Below, piece after piece: positions 42,574 to 52,573 of a stretch of DNA of 64,000 nt. Both the position numbers and the translations under genes were made by a program. Position 1 is the first letter of the stretch, and each line of letters starts with the position of its first letter. Source of the stretch: Chengkuizengella marina (GTDB lineage Bacteria; Bacillota; Bacilli; Paenibacillales; KCTC-33759); contig NZ_SIJB01000018.1 in assembly GCF_009910845.1 (NCBI RefSeq), positions 113,693 to 177,692 of the forward strand, in the 5' to 3' direction. The notes under the pieces are model-generated. The model was not told the DNA's origin and made no database searches. It saw only the letters and a program-made list of their open reading frames with translations.

Positions 42574-42726
42574 TTGAAACCATTACAAATATCACCAGAA
42601 ACTGCTCAGGCATTAGCTAAAAAATTAAATGTACCTATAGAACACTTAATGCACATGCCTCAGCATATATTAATGCAAAAATTAGCTGAATTAGCAAAAC
42701 AGGATAAAAACAATTCAAACGATTAG
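42574..42726 (+). CDS. yycC: YycC-like small protein
   Basis: 50-residue ORF starting at TTG 42574 behind AAAGGAGAG with an 8-base gap. The sequence MKPLQISPETAQALAKKLNV, then the PIEHLMHMPQHIL segment and a KLAELAKQ tail, closely resembles what I know of B. subtilis YycC. Predicted helical and soluble. Function unknown. It was easily missed because of its size and TTG start; it follows a dispersed repeat and precedes a bidirectional terminator. Confidence 0.82.
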   Translation: MKPLQISPETAQALAKKLNVPIEHLMHMPQHILMQKLAELAKQDKNNSND

Positions 42727-42790
42727 CACTCAATAATTACCTAGCTTTAATGTCACAAATAAAAAAATAGTTAATACTTTGTGCTGATAT

Positions 42791-42820
42791 AAAAAACCTA
42801 AAACTATAAATAGGTTTTTT
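42791..42820. terminator. Bidirectional terminator between yycC and the globin gene
   Basis: AAAAAACCTA (42791-42800) pairs with TAGGTTTTTT (42811-42820) around a 10-base loop. Confidence 0.85.
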
Positions 42821-43191
42821 TAGCTATTAATAAAATGATATGCTGGACCAGATAATCGCTCTAACAAAATAGCTTGTAGCTGCTTATCTAGTTCTATCGT
42901 AGAGAGTGCTTTTTTCATACAACCCAACCATGCATCAGCACGCTCTCTTGTAATTTCAAATGGTAAATGTCGAGCTCTCATCATGGGATGGCCATATTGC
43001 TCTGAATAAAGAGGAGGCCCCCCAAAAAATTGTGTTAAAAATAAAAACTGTTTTTCCTTAACAGGCATAATATCTGCTGGAAACAATGGTCCTATTACTG
43101 AATTTTCTTGTACTATAGGATAAAAAGTTTCTACAATTTTACGAACCGTTGCTTCTCCACCTATGACTTCGTATAATGATTTTTCTTCCAT
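42820..43191 (-). CDS. Group 2 truncated hemoglobin
   Basis: 123-residue 2-over-2 globin (trHbO/YjbI type). The B10 tyrosine is in TFYPIV (Tyr24), the proximal F8 histidine is His75 in RARHLPF, and the G8 tryptophan is Trp88 in DAWLG, the group II signature. It binds heme and O2; roles in oxidative or nitrosative stress are described for the family. The ATG at 43191 has no strong ribosome site. Monocistronic. Confidence 0.92.
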   Translation of the reverse strand: MEEKSLYEVIGGEATVRKIVETFYPIVQENSVIGPLFPADIMPVKEKQFLFLTQFFGGPPLYSEQYGHPMMRARHLPFEITRERADAWLGCMKKALSTIELDKQLQAILLERLSGPAYHFINS

Positions 43192-43409
43192 ATAAGTTAA
43201 GCCCTCCCATACTTCTAGGTTGTTCTGCCTTAATATGTAAAAGACGAACGAACTTTATTTATTTCATATTATATCATAGTCCAGCCTCATCCTAGTTGTC
43301 GGAATGAACCTGCTTATAATTTCATACTATGTTATAAAAGACAAGCTTGCTTAAAATGGAGCTTTTTTGAACAGATACTTAAAGGCTAAATTCACTAGGA
43401 GGCCTCTTT

Positions 43410-44633
43410 ATGCTCCCTATAAAAAAATACATTGTATACATCATTCCATTCATTAGTTTAATCTTCATTTCACTCATTTTAGTTTATCCAACGATCAGTT
43501 TTAATGCTGCTGTAAGGGGAATCAGTATCTGGTGGGATGTTTTGTTTCCAGCGCTGTTTCCTTTTCTAGTTGTTTCAGAAATACTATTAGGTATCGGTAT
43601 TGTACATTTTTTTGGGACACTTTTAGATCCAATTATGCGTCCATTATTTAGAGTACCAGGAATAGGTGGTTTTGTCATGACTATGGGGTTTGCATCGGGT
43701 TACCCTGTTGGGGCTAGATTAACCTCTAAGTTATGGGAACAAAAGCTAGTCAATCAAGTAGAAGGAGAAAGATTAGTTGCTTTCACTTCAACTTCTGATC
43801 CTATTTTTTTAATTGGAGCTGTATCTGTTGGTTTTTTTCACGATGTAAACCTAGCTCTTGTTTTAGCTATCTCACACTACGGAGCGGGAATTATAGTTGG
43901 ATTATTGATGCGATTTCATGGGAAAAACAATGCTAAAACAATATCTCAAATTGAAACGAAGCAAAAAGGATTTATTTTATTTCGTGCGTTTCAATCGATG
44001 CATAAAGCCCGTTTAGAAGATGGTAGAACTCTCGCTATAATTATATCTGATGCAGTTGAAGCTTCCATTAAATTAATTTTTGTTATTGGAGGACTCGTTG
44101 TATTTTTCTCTGTGCTATTAGAAATTTTGACGACAATCCATTTTTTGGACCTATTCTATCTTTTATTCCAATCTTTAATGCAATTATTTGGATTTCCTGT
44201 TGAACTCAGCCAAGTTATTATTAACGGAACTTTTGAGGTGACTTTAGGTGCTAAGTCAGCAGGTGATGCAAACACTAGTTTGATAGCCAAAACCGCTGCT
44301 GCTGCTTTTGTTGTCTCTTGGAGTGGGTTATCGGTTCATGCACAAATCGCCAGCATATTGCATTTTACAAATTTACGGTACACTCCCTTTTTCATTGCGA
44401 GATTACTTCATGGATTCATTACCGCTGGAATCGTTTATTTAATATTTGATCCAATTTACTCCTATAAGGTTGCCTCTTCCTTATTCCTTCCAACTATAAG
44501 TGAATTAACGACAAAAACCCAATTCATATTTCTTTACTTTTCCCTTTGGAGCATAGTGTTTTTATTTGTATGTGTTTTATCCTTGTACTTTATATACGTA
44601 ATACTGAGATCTTTTTTTTATCTTAAAAAGTGA
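43410..44633 (+). CDS. ylbJ: Sporulation integral membrane protein YlbJ
   Basis: 407 residues with about eight to ten membrane helices. The segments GISIWWDVLFPALFPFLVVS near residues 38-57 and GFASGYPVGARL, each part of two gate-like (Gate domain) repeats, identify the YlbJ family. B. subtilis YlbJ is needed for normal spore cortex and heat resistance. The ATG at 43410 follows a TAGGAGG box. No sigma-E promoter is claimed. nadK follows 66 bases later. Confidence 0.9.
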   Translation: MLPIKKYIVYIIPFISLIFISLILVYPTISFNAAVRGISIWWDVLFPALFPFLVVSEILLGIGIVHFFGTLLDPIMRPLFRVPGIGGFVMTMGFASGYPVGARLTSKLWEQKLVNQVEGERLVAFTSTSDPIFLIGAVSVGFFHDVNLALVLAISHYGAGIIVGLLMRFHGKNNAKTISQIETKQKGFILFRAFQSMHKARLEDGRTLAIIISDAVEASIKLIFVIGGLVVFFSVLLEILTTIHFLDLFYLLFQSLMQLFGFPVELSQVIINGTFEVTLGAKSAGDANTSLIAKTAAAAFVVSWSGLSVHAQIASILHFTNLRYTPFFIARLLHGFITAGIVYLIFDPIYSYKVASSLFLPTISELTTKTQFIFLYFSLWSIVFLFVCVLSLYFIYVILRSFFYLKK

Positions 44634-44699
44634 ACATTGTTTTATAAATGATTTTTGTATATGATGGATACAGCAAATGATTAGTAGGAGGTTACACTT

Positions 44700-45506
44700 T
44701 TGAAATATTTCGTCTTGGACCGTGGAGATGAAACTTCTTTAAAATTATCTGATAAATTTCATAAATTAGCAAAACAACACAATATGATTCTTGATGAAAT
44801 TTCACCTGACATTGTGATCTCAATTGGTGGAGACGGAACCATGTTATACGCATTTCATAAGTTTGTACAACAACTTGAAACTATTTCATTCGTTGGAATT
44901 CATACTGGACATCTTGGATTTTACGCAGATTGGAAACCAGATGAAATCGAACATCTATTAGAAATTATGGCTAAAAAAGGGAATTCTGAGGATGTTATCG
45001 TAGAGTATCCTATTGTACAAATTGAAATTAAAACCGTAAATGATAAAAGAATATATTATGCGCTAAATGAAATTACCATTAAAGGAATTCATGCAACATT
45101 GGTAGCTCAACTGGATATTAATGATGAAAAATTTGAAATGTTTAGAGGAGATGGGATTTGTATATCTACTCCATCCGGTAGTACAGCTTATAACAAAGGT
45201 TTGGGTGGTGGAATCATTCATCCTTCAATAGCAGCGATTCAAATTGCTGAAATGGCTTCTATAAATAATCGTGTTTTCAGAACTTTAGGTTCACCTATTA
45301 TTTTACCAAATCATCATCATTGTGATATTTATCCTAAAGCAAATCAAAAAATATTACTGTCTGTAGATCATTTACAGTTTGAGCATAAAGATATCGTTTC
45401 CATTCGTAGTAGTGTTTCACATAAAAAGGTTCGATTTGCAAGATATCGTACTTTTCCATTTTGGAATAGAGTAAAAGAAGCTTTTGTGGGTGTCGAATCA
45501 AATTAA
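44700..45506 (+). CDS. nadK: NAD kinase
   Basis: 268 residues starting at TTG 44700, 8 bases after AGGAGG. The nucleotide motif GGDGT (43-47) follows IVISI, and later GDGICISTPSGSTAYNKGLG is the conserved NAD-binding segment. It phosphorylates NAD to NADP in the cytoplasm. A short N-terminal sequence without extension resembles the NadK2/YtdI group of Bacillales. It ends before a strong bidirectional terminator. Confidence 0.93.
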   Translation: MKYFVLDRGDETSLKLSDKFHKLAKQHNMILDEISPDIVISIGGDGTMLYAFHKFVQQLETISFVGIHTGHLGFYADWKPDEIEHLLEIMAKKGNSEDVIVEYPIVQIEIKTVNDKRIYYALNEITIKGIHATLVAQLDINDEKFEMFRGDGICISTPSGSTAYNKGLGGGIIHPSIAAIQIAEMASINNRVFRTLGSPIILPNHHHCDIYPKANQKILLSVDHLQFEHKDIVSIRSSVSHKKVRFARYRTFPFWNRVKEAFVGVESN

Positions 45507-45514
45507 ATGGTTAA

Positions 45515-45556
45515 AAAATAGCCGAAAAAATCATTAAGCATTTTTTCGGCTATTTT
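45515..45556. terminator. Bidirectional terminator after nadK
   Basis: A 17-bp perfect stem, AAAATAGCCGAAAAAAT (45515-45531) with its complement at 45540-45556. It could act on both strands; yutD ends on the other side. Confidence 0.88.
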
Positions 45557-45607
45557 AGCATTTCACTAACCCTTAACTAATTCATATTAAATTCATTAAT
45601 TTCAATA

Positions 45608-45889
45608 TTAATTTGTTTTTTTAACTTTTTTTAGTACAAAGTATGCACAACCGAAATTACAATATTCATAGATATAATCCTCAAAGCTATTAATGGAAGA
45701 TTCCTTAGATGCTTTTGTATGACCGTGGTGAAAGAAACCTTTTAATCGAAGCTGATTATAACCCCAATCTCCAACAATAAAATCATAACGGTCCAATACT
45801 TCACTGTATCTAGCACGAAATGCTTCTTGATTCCAACCATTTTTATGATCTTTAATAAGTTCAAATGACTTTCCTGTAATTTGGATCAT
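45608..45889 (-). CDS. yutD: YutD family protein
   Basis: 93 residues. The family pattern is seen in WNQEAFRARYSEVLDRYDFI, GDWGYNQLRLKGF and YEYCNFGCAYFVLKK. Conserved Trp, Tyr and Cys residues suggest a small folded domain; function unknown. The ATG at 45889 has an AGGAGG-like box 12 bases away. lipA lies upstream on the same strand, a neighbour pairing also found in Bacillus (the yut region). Confidence 0.88.
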   Translation of the reverse strand: MIQITGKSFELIKDHKNGWNQEAFRARYSEVLDRYDFIVGDWGYNQLRLKGFFHHGHTKASKESSINSFEDYIYEYCNFGCAYFVLKKVKKTN

Positions 45890-45974
45890 CTTTCTAATTA
45901 TCCTCCTATATTCAATCCTCTAAGAGGTTCTTTAAAAAATTCCCCTTTTGAAAAAGCAATATATATTAAAATTA

Positions 45975-46871
45975 TTATCTGGCATTTAATGTTTCATTGG
46001 CCGCTTCCTTTTGCTCACGAGCATGATATGAGCTTCGAACCAAAGGTCCTGCTTCAACATGGCTAAATCCTCGTTTCATACCTTCTTCTTTTAATAAAGC
46101 GAACTCCTCCGGTGTATAGAATTTTTCAACTGAAAGGTGTTTTTTAGAAGGTTGTAAATATTGACCAATCGTTAATATGTTACAATCTACTTCTCTTAAA
46201 TCATCCATCGTTTGTAGAATTTCATTCCACTCTTCTCCAACTCCAATCATAATACTGGACTTCGTAGGAATTTTACTTTTGTATGATTTAGAGCGTTGTA
46301 ACAACTCAAGTGACCTTTTATATTTAGCTTTTGATCGAACTCGATCTGAGCATCTTTCAACCGTTTCTATATTATGATTCAACACTTCTGGTTTAGCATC
46401 TAGAACTTTATATAAAGCTTCTTCATTTCCCATAAAATCAGGTATTAATACTTCAACATCACAAAATGGAAGACGTTTTTTTACAGCTTTGATCGTTTCA
46501 GCAAAAATCATTGCTCCTCCATCTGCTAAATCATCGCGTGCAACTGAAGTTATAACACAATGCTTTAATCCCATTTCTTCTGCTGCCTCACCAACTCTTT
46601 CAGGCTCTTTTAGATCTAATTCATTTGGTAGTCCAGAATTTACTGCACAGAAACGACAAGCTCGTGTACAAATGTCGCCTAGAATCATAAAAGTAGCCGT
46701 TCTATTTGCCCAACATTCATGAATGTTAGGACATTTTGCTTCTTCACATACTGTATGTAAAGTTTTTGTCCGCATCGTTTTTTTTAGTTCTTTAAATTCT
46801 TGTAGTTCATTGCCAGAAGGCAATTTTATTTTTAACCAATCTGGTTTTCTCTGTGGTGTTTGTATTGCCAT
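45975..46871 (-). CDS. lipA: Lipoyl synthase
   Basis: 298-residue radical SAM enzyme with two iron-sulphur sites: the auxiliary cluster motif [12 protein letters not shown] near residue 40-51 and the SAM-cluster motif CTRACRFC near 67-74, plus the C-terminal RSSYHA serine ligand. It inserts sulphur at C6 and C8 of octanoyl groups on lipoyl domains. The NifU-like YutI (2 kb) may help rebuild the sacrificed cluster. ATG 46871 with AGGAAGGG upstream. Confidence 0.95.
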   Translation of the reverse strand: MAIQTPQRKPDWLKIKLPSGNELQEFKELKKTMRTKTLHTVCEEAKCPNIHECWANRTATFMILGDICTRACRFCAVNSGLPNELDLKEPERVGEAAEEMGLKHCVITSVARDDLADGGAMIFAETIKAVKKRLPFCDVEVLIPDFMGNEEALYKVLDAKPEVLNHNIETVERCSDRVRSKAKYKRSLELLQRSKSYKSKIPTKSSIMIGVGEEWNEILQTMDDLREVDCNILTIGQYLQPSKKHLSVEKFYTPEEFALLKEEGMKRGFSHVEAGPLVRSSYHAREQKEAANETLNAR

Positions 46872-47074
46872 ATTTATCCATATCCCTTCCTGGGTTCTTC
46901 AAAATCATTATGTATATGTATTATAACAATGGATTTAAAAACATGCCACCTTTGTAAAAATTGGATTGGATAATACAAAATACCATCGTGCACTCTATAA
47001 AACAATTAGGTCAATGAACAAATAATTAAACATCTGAAACTACATAGATGGCAAATTTTGTAGGAGGGATCATA

Positions 47075-48088
47075 TTGAAAATAAAATTCCTTTATTACTT
47101 TCGTCTATTCATTCTTATGATCTTAACTGTTTCTTTTATAAATTCAACTGCGTTAGCAAAAACAGAGGAACTTAGTTTAAAACAAATTTATGAAAAACGA
47201 CAGCAATTGTATGAAGAAATGAGTGCTGTGACAGAAATACCCTGGTTTTATTTAGCCGCCATTGATCAATATGAAAGATCTTTAAGTATAGCAAATCCAA
47301 AAAATAGACCGATTAGAGAAGGGCTTATAAGTATTTATTTTGAAAAATCTGATTGGGTAGGATATTTAAATCCAGATGAACATGATTCTAACTTAAAATC
47401 CATTATCTTTTTTAACGGCAGAGGAAGAGACGGTTCAGGAGATGGACTTGCAGATTGGAACAATGATCAGGATGTTTTATACACGATGTCTCAACACATC
47501 TTAAAATATGGATTATCAAAAGATGATTTTCGCATTGCTCTGTGGGAGTATTATCAAAATTCAAGAAGTGTGAAAAGGATCGAACAGTTTGCAAAAATTT
47601 ATGAAAGGTACGGTACATTGGATTTATACAAACATGCCTTTCCTGTACCATTACGTTCAGATCATTCATACCGCAGTACTTGGGGGGCAGGAAGAAGTTT
47701 TGGTGGATTCCGGATTCATGAAGGAACTGATATTTTTGCTCATCATGGTTTACCTGTACGAAGTACTTGTTATGGGATTATTGAAGTCTTGGGTTGGAAT
47801 CGATATGGTGGTTGGCGAATAGGAATACGAGATCTTAATAACGTATACCACTATTATGCTCATTTATCTGGATACCAAAAAGAAATAAAACAAGGAGACA
47901 TTGTTGAACCAGGTCAAGTATTGGGATGGGTAGGAAGCTCAGGTTATGGTAAACCAGGAACACAAGGTAAATTCCCTCCACATCTTCATTATGGATTATA
48001 CCGTGACAATGGATATAATGAATGGTCATTTGACCCGTATCCTTATTTAAGAAAATGGGAGCGGGAGGAGCGAAGAAGCAGAAAATAA
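47075..48088 (+). CDS. lytH: M23 peptidase LytH-like (spore peptidoglycan L-Ala-D-Glu endopeptidase)
   Basis: 337 residues from TTG 47075, 5 bases after AGGAGGGATCA-type box; an upstream ATG at 47048 precedes it. A signal peptide covers residues 1-28. The N-terminal domain (~30-185) is helical, and the C-terminal LytM domain has the zinc motifs HEGTD (His215, Asp219), YYAHLSG (His263) and PPHLHYG (His303, His305). Its position beside yunB and lipA mirrors B. subtilis yunA/lytH, which modifies the spore cortex. Signal and context support export to the cortex space. Confidence 0.85.
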   Translation: MKIKFLYYFRLFILMILTVSFINSTALAKTEELSLKQIYEKRQQLYEEMSAVTEIPWFYLAAIDQYERSLSIANPKNRPIREGLISIYFEKSDWVGYLNPDEHDSNLKSIIFFNGRGRDGSGDGLADWNNDQDVLYTMSQHILKYGLSKDDFRIALWEYYQNSRSVKRIEQFAKIYERYGTLDLYKHAFPVPLRSDHSYRSTWGAGRSFGGFRIHEGTDIFAHHGLPVRSTCYGIIEVLGWNRYGGWRIGIRDLNNVYHYYAHLSGYQKEIKQGDIVEPGQVLGWVGSSGYGKPGTQGKFPPHLHYGLYRDNGYNEWSFDPYPYLRKWEREERRSRK

Positions 48089-48120
48089 TGGCTTCTTCAC
48101 TCCTCTTTGCATTTTATTGA

Positions 48121-48873
48121 TTAATTTTCAGTATTATCCTCTGAGTCTGTTGAGTTAAATTGTGGAATAGATATAGGAGGTATCGGATTCATTCCGTTTA
48201 AGGAATCGATTGGTTTACCATTGGAATCAAAATAATATGCTGGTACATCCCCTACAACTAATAAATATGTAATAGGAACTTCTGTTTCTACTATTTCAGC
48301 TTCTGTATCAAAAGGAATTATGATTGTTACCTCTGCAATGATGTGTATGTAAACTTCAACAAGAATCATATTGATCCCAGCATCCTGTTTTCTTGTAGTC
48401 AGGTCAATTAATACTGAACCCGCAGGTACAAATTTAATCGGTACTTCTGGACCAAAAGAAGCTATAATTGCACTATCTAAAGCTTGACCTAATGGAATGG
48501 ACTCAGGCATTCTTTGTAAATCATCTAATGTTTTTTGAACGATATTCCTAGTTTCAGCAGCAATTCGCATATGTTCTGTATAATTTAACATAAAACCAGT
48601 AATTTTCCCTGTATGGTCGTATTTCCATTCAATTAATTTATCCAAATTTGTCCCTTTAGATATCTGTTCAGTAAGTGAAGCATTAATGGATTGAGTAGCG
48701 ATTTGTTTAATTCTAACTTTTGCAACATTCATCAAAGGGGGTCTTAAATTTTTCTCAATAAAAATAAAGCTTTGTACAGTAATTAGAGTAAAGATAATTA
48801 GAACTAGGAAAAACACTTTCTTTTTGCTTCCTTTTTTAACTGTGCGACTTCTCCACCTTCTTTTTCTCCTCAT
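48121..48873 (-). CDS. yunB: Sporulation protein YunB
   Basis: 250 residues. A strongly basic N-terminus (RRKRRWRSR) and one membrane helix (~23-42) are followed by an extracytoplasmic domain with IATQSINASLTEQI, TGKITGFMLNYTEHMRI and VPITYLLVVGDVPAYYFDSN, typical of YunB. YunB is a sigma-E-dependent sporulation protein in B. subtilis. It converges with lytH with only 32 bases between the stops. Confidence 0.92.
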   Translation of the reverse strand: MRRKRRWRSRTVKKGSKKKVFFLVLIIFTLITVQSFIFIEKNLRPPLMNVAKVRIKQIATQSINASLTEQISKGTNLDKLIEWKYDHTGKITGFMLNYTEHMRIAAETRNIVQKTLDDLQRMPESIPLGQALDSAIIASFGPEVPIKFVPAGSVLIDLTTRKQDAGINMILVEVYIHIIAEVTIIIPFDTEAEIVETEVPITYLLVVGDVPAYYFDSNGKPIDSLNGMNPIPPISIPQFNSTDSEDNTEN

Positions 48874-49013
48874 GTATTAATGCCCCCTAGCTAAAAGTTC
48901 TGCTGCTTAAACAATGAATCAGAGACAGCTTGCAAGAAATCCCATCTTATTAAATAAATTTATGCTTTAGCTGTTTAAAATAATCCTTAAAAAGACGAGA
49001 GGTTTTTTTCAAA

Positions 49014-49048
49014 CAAAAAAAAGGAAAAGCATTTATAATGCTTTTCCT
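49014..49048 (-). terminator. Terminator after the rRNA methylase gene
   Basis: On the minus strand AGGAAAAGCAT pairs with ATGCTTTTCCT, followed by an eight-T run; 26 bases after the stop at 49074. Confidence 0.9.
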
Positions 49049-49073
49049 AAATATTGATTGATAGTAATTCTAT

Positions 49074-49856
49074 TTATCCCTTGAATTTTCTCTGTCTTAA
49101 TGTCTCATACAACATGATGGTTGTTGCCATAGCAACATTTAATGATTCCGCACTGCCTTCAATTGGTATTTTAATTTGTTTACTTACATATTGATGTAAC
49201 TCTGGAGAAACTCCGTTCCCCTCATTTCCTACTATAATCCAACTTGCTTTTGTTAAGTCCGTTTGAAAAAAGTTTGATTCTGCTTTTAAACTTGTGTTTA
49301 ACACTTGAATCGAATGATTTTGAGCTTTTTGAAGCATACCATTCAAATCACTTTCAATGATTGGTAAATGAAAAATAGATCCCATGGTTGATCGAACGGT
49401 TTTAGGATGATATAAATCTACACATCCCTTGCCTAATACAACTCCAGTTGCGCCTACTGCATCAGCACTTCTTATAATTGTTCCTAAATTACCAGGATCT
49501 TGTATAGCATCACAAACAACAACCAAAGCGGAATCCTTAAATAAAATTGAATCATCCCCGTTTTTTTTATATACAATTGCAAAAATACCTTGTGGGGTTT
49601 TTGTATCAGAACATTTATTTATGATATCGTCACTAACACCTATCCATTTCCGCTCTTCATAATCTAATAATTCTTCGGGTACACCCTTTTCATATGAATA
49701 CACAACATGTTCAACTATTACATTAGTATTGTTTAAAGCTTCTTTGACTAAATGAATTCCTTCCACAATATACTTACCTTGTTTATCCCTACCTTTTTTA
49801 GACAAAAGTTTAACCCAATCTTTTACATGACTATTTGTTAACGAGGTGATTTTCAT
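49074..49856 (-). CDS. SpoU/TrmH-family rRNA methyltransferase (YsgA-like)
   Basis: 260 residues. An N-terminal substrate-binding domain (~1-95) is followed by a SPOUT methyltransferase domain with motif 1 DPGNLGTIIRSADA, motif 2 IIVGNEGNGVS and motif 3 IPIEGSAESLNVAMATTIML, forming the trefoil-knot SAM site. It methylates a ribose in rRNA, probably 23S. It ends the ktrA-containing operon and lies opposite sspI, the same neighbour set as B. subtilis sspI-ysgA. ATG 49856. Confidence 0.9.
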   Translation of the reverse strand: MKITSLTNSHVKDWVKLLSKKGRDKQGKYIVEGIHLVKEALNNTNVIVEHVVYSYEKGVPEELLDYEERKWIGVSDDIINKCSDTKTPQGIFAIVYKKNGDDSILFKDSALVVVCDAIQDPGNLGTIIRSADAVGATGVVLGKGCVDLYHPKTVRSTMGSIFHLPIIESDLNGMLQKAQNHSIQVLNTSLKAESNFFQTDLTKASWIIVGNEGNGVSPELHQYVSKQIKIPIEGSAESLNVAMATTIMLYETLRQRKFKG

Positions 49857-49864
49857 GGTTTCAA

Positions 49865-50524
49865 TTACTCCCGAAATGACATTTCAAAATTTTGTAAATG
49901 ATCATTGTCTCCTACAACAACAAGAATATCATTCTCCTTGATTAAATCCTCAGCATGTGGAGCAATATTCATTTTATCAGCACTTTTGATTGCAATGACG
50001 TTACAACCAAATTTCGCTCTAATGTGTAACTCACTTAAATTTTTTCCAACCATTCTTGATGCTGCTTTAATCTCGACTATGCTATAATCAGCTGAAAGTT
50101 CTATATAGTCGATTATATTTGGGGATATTAAATGATGAGCAACCCGAACACCCATATCTCTTTCTGGGAAAATAACTTTATCTGCTCCAATTTTTTGAAC
50201 AACTTTACCATGTAAATCATTTTGTGCTTTAACGACTAATGTATTTACTCCTAGATCTTTTAATATTAGAGTAGTTAAAATACTCGCTTGAATATCTTGT
50301 CCAATAGCAACAACTACAACATCAAAATTTCTAATTCCTATCGCTTTCAAAGCTTCTTCATCGGTTGTATCTGCCTGGACAGCATGAGTAACTTCATTAA
50401 TAAGTTCTTGTATACGACTTTCATTGGAATCTATAGCTAATACTTCAAAACCCATATGATATAATGTTTTTGCAACGCTTGATCCAAAGCGCCCTATTCC
50501 AATAACCGCAAACTGTTTTTTCAA
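49865..50524 (-). CDS. ktrA: Potassium uptake regulatory subunit KtrA/KtrC-like
   Basis: 219 residues with an RCK_N domain (Rossmann motif VIGIGRFGSS at 6-15, then Asp32) and an RCK_C domain from ~135. RCK proteins form octameric gating rings on KtrB/KtrD channels, binding ATP/ADP and, in the C domain, cyclic di-AMP. No KtrB gene is in the window, so this subunit may pair with a distant channel. The ATG at 50524 follows AAAGGAGGA; it precedes the methylase gene by 8 bases. Confidence 0.88.
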   Translation of the reverse strand: MKKQFAVIGIGRFGSSVAKTLYHMGFEVLAIDSNESRIQELINEVTHAVQADTTDEEALKAIGIRNFDVVVVAIGQDIQASILTTLILKDLGVNTLVVKAQNDLHGKVVQKIGADKVIFPERDMGVRVAHHLISPNIIDYIELSADYSIVEIKAASRMVGKNLSELHIRAKFGCNVIAIKSADKMNIAPHAEDLIKENDILVVVGDNDHLQNFEMSFRE

Positions 50525-50618
50525 AAAAATTCCTCCTTTGAGGTTAAAACAAAATTGATATTAAACGTAATGATTGAGCAAAATAAACAGTACAACATGA
50601 TGTGGAGGTTTTTAACTG

Positions 50619-50822
50619 ATGATGGACTTAAGACAAGCCATTTTCCAAAGGCTTCAAAACAAAAATGAATCTGAATTACATGAGATCATAACTGATTCCA
50701 TCAATAATGATGAAAGAACATTACCAGGCTTAGGTGTCATTTTTGAATTAATTTGGAAAAAATCCGATGAACAAACACAAAACTTATTAATTTCAACTTT
50801 AGAAAGCAATTTACCTCAATAA
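50619..50822 (+). CDS. sspI: Small acid-soluble spore protein SspI
   Basis: 67 residues. LPGLGVIFELIWKKSDEQ is the family core and matches SspI. A minor forespore protein with a role in spore outgrowth not fully defined. The ATG at 50619 (or 50622) lies behind TGGAGG. It is divergent from the methylase/ktrA operon as in other Bacillales, and is followed by its own terminator. Confidence 0.92.
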   Translation: MMDLRQAIFQRLQNKNESELHEIITDSINNDERTLPGLGVIFELIWKKSDEQTQNLLISTLESNLPQ

Positions 50823-50832
50823 AACTACAGTG

Positions 50833-50872
50833 AAAGGGTTGTCTTATAAGTTCATCAGACAATCCCTTTTTT
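50833..50872 (+). terminator. Terminator after sspI
   Basis: AAAGGGTTGTCT (50833-50844) pairs with AGACAATCCCTTT (50857-50869), followed by a T-run. Confidence 0.88.
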
Positions 50873-50905
50873 CTGGTTATTTTTTAAAATCCTTATCACT
50901 TTGAA

Positions 50906-52492
50906 TTACTGAGGAGGATTTTCTAGAAACTGAACATTCTCATTCTTTTCCATCGATGTCCTCATCGCGTATTCATTTTCAAAAAGAGCAACATGGTTTC
51001 CTTTTTTATCAAAAACTAATTGTGAATTAATTCTAAATTTACTTGGTTCAATTTGATCTGCTTGAATCCATCTTGATAACTGATAACTTAATCGGTGTAA
51101 TTCAATGTCAACACCGTATTCAACTTTCATTCTGTATTCAAAAACTTCAAACTGGAGTTGTCCTACTACACCTAATATTTTTTCATCCCCAGAAATGGAC
51201 TGGAAATATTGAACGGTCCCTTCATCTGTTAACTGTTCTATTCCTTTTTGAAATTGTTTGTTTTTCAAAGCATTTTTCACAATGACTTTAGCAAATAATT
51301 CAGGAGGAAATGTTGGTAGTTCATCAAATTCTATATTTGCTTTTACACTTAATGAATCACCGATCTTGAAAATGCCTGGATCAAATAATCCAATAATATC
51401 ACCTGCATAAGCTTGTTCAACAATATCTCTATCTTGCGCCATAAATTGTTGAGGTTGCGCTAATTTAATATTTTTACCTGTTCGAATGTGTTTTACACTC
51501 ATCCCACGATCAAATTCCCCAGAACAAATGCGTAAGAAAGCAATTCGATCACGATGTGCTGGATTCATATTGGCTTGAATTTTAAAAACAAATCCTGAAA
51601 AGTTTTTATCACTTGGACTAATTTGTCCTTGATTACTTTCTCTTGGTGCTGGGGTTGGAGCTAACTTTAAAAAGTTATCTAAAAAAGTTTGAACACCGAA
51701 ATTATTAATCGCACTGCCAAAGAATACTGGAGTTAATTCCCCTTGTTTTACTTTCTCGTAATCAAAAGGATCTCCTGCAACATCTAACAGTTGTAAATCT
51801 TCATTTAAGCTTTCAAATAAATAATCTGTCGTAATATTTTTTATGATTTCATCATCATATCCACTCACATTTTGAACTTTTATTTCATCATGGTTATCCC
51901 CTTGGAATAATTCAACTCTTGTGGCATGACGATCATATACTCCACACAATTGCTTGCCAGAGCCTATTGGCCAATTCATTGGGAATGAACGGATTCCAAG
52001 CACATTTTCAATTTCCTCTAATAAATCAAATGGATTCTGACCTTCTCGGTCCATCTTATTTATAAATGTAAAGATTGGGATACCCCTTTTACGACAAACC
52101 TCAAACAGCTTCATCGTTTGTGCCTCTACACCTTTTGCTGAATCAATTAACATCACAGCACTATCCGCTGCTGTTAGCGTTCGATAAGTATCCTCACTAA
52201 AATCTTGGTGACCTGGTGTATCCAATATATTTACTTTATGCCCTTCATATTCAAATTGCATAACACTTGAAGTAACTGATATTCCTCTTTGCTTCTCAAT
52301 TTCCATCCAATCTGATGTTGCATGTTTAGAAGCCTTTCTTCCCTTAACCGTTCCTGCAAGACGAATAGCTCCGCCAAATAAAAGAAGTTTCTCCGTTAAT
52401 GTAGTTTTCCCAGCATCAGGATGAGAGATGATGGCAAATGTTCTTCTTTTATTCACTTCTTGATCAAATGTTTCTTTTGAAGTCTGATTCAT
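50906..52492 (-). CDS. prfC: Peptide chain release factor 3
   Basis: 528-residue translational GTPase. G1 is AHPDAGKTT-like (SHPDAGKTTLTEK), G2 contains RGISVTSSV, G3 DTPGHQDF and G4 FINKMDRE. The RF3-specific region ASKHATSDWMEIEKQ follows. RF3 recycles RF1/RF2 and helps quality control at the ribosome. The ATG at 52492 lies behind AGAAAGGA. RF3 is not universal in Firmicutes, so its presence is a useful marker. Confidence 0.95.
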   Translation of the reverse strand: MNQTSKETFDQEVNKRRTFAIISHPDAGKTTLTEKLLLFGGAIRLAGTVKGRKASKHATSDWMEIEKQRGISVTSSVMQFEYEGHKVNILDTPGHQDFSEDTYRTLTAADSAVMLIDSAKGVEAQTMKLFEVCRKRGIPIFTFINKMDREGQNPFDLLEEIENVLGIRSFPMNWPIGSGKQLCGVYDRHATRVELFQGDNHDEIKVQNVSGYDDEIIKNITTDYLFESLNEDLQLLDVAGDPFDYEKVKQGELTPVFFGSAINNFGVQTFLDNFLKLAPTPAPRESNQGQISPSDKNFSGFVFKIQANMNPAHRDRIAFLRICSGEFDRGMSVKHIRTGKNIKLAQPQQFMAQDRDIVEQAYAGDIIGLFDPGIFKIGDSLSVKANIEFDELPTFPPELFAKVIVKNALKNKQFQKGIEQLTDEGTVQYFQSISGDEKILGVVGQLQFEVFEYRMKVEYGVDIELHRLSYQLSRWIQADQIEPSKFRINSQLVFDKKGNHVALFENEYAMRTSMEKNENVQFLENPPQ

Positions 52493-52573
52493 TTATAAAT
52501 CCTTTCTAATTTTCATTTATTTAAATTGATGTTTTTAAAATTAAAAATGATAAATATTTTTAAAATTTTCTCT

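Noticed and set aside
47412..48029. Minus-strand ORFs inside the M23 peptidase gene
   Set aside because: They are antisense to a gene with complete catalytic motifs and have no ribosome sites.
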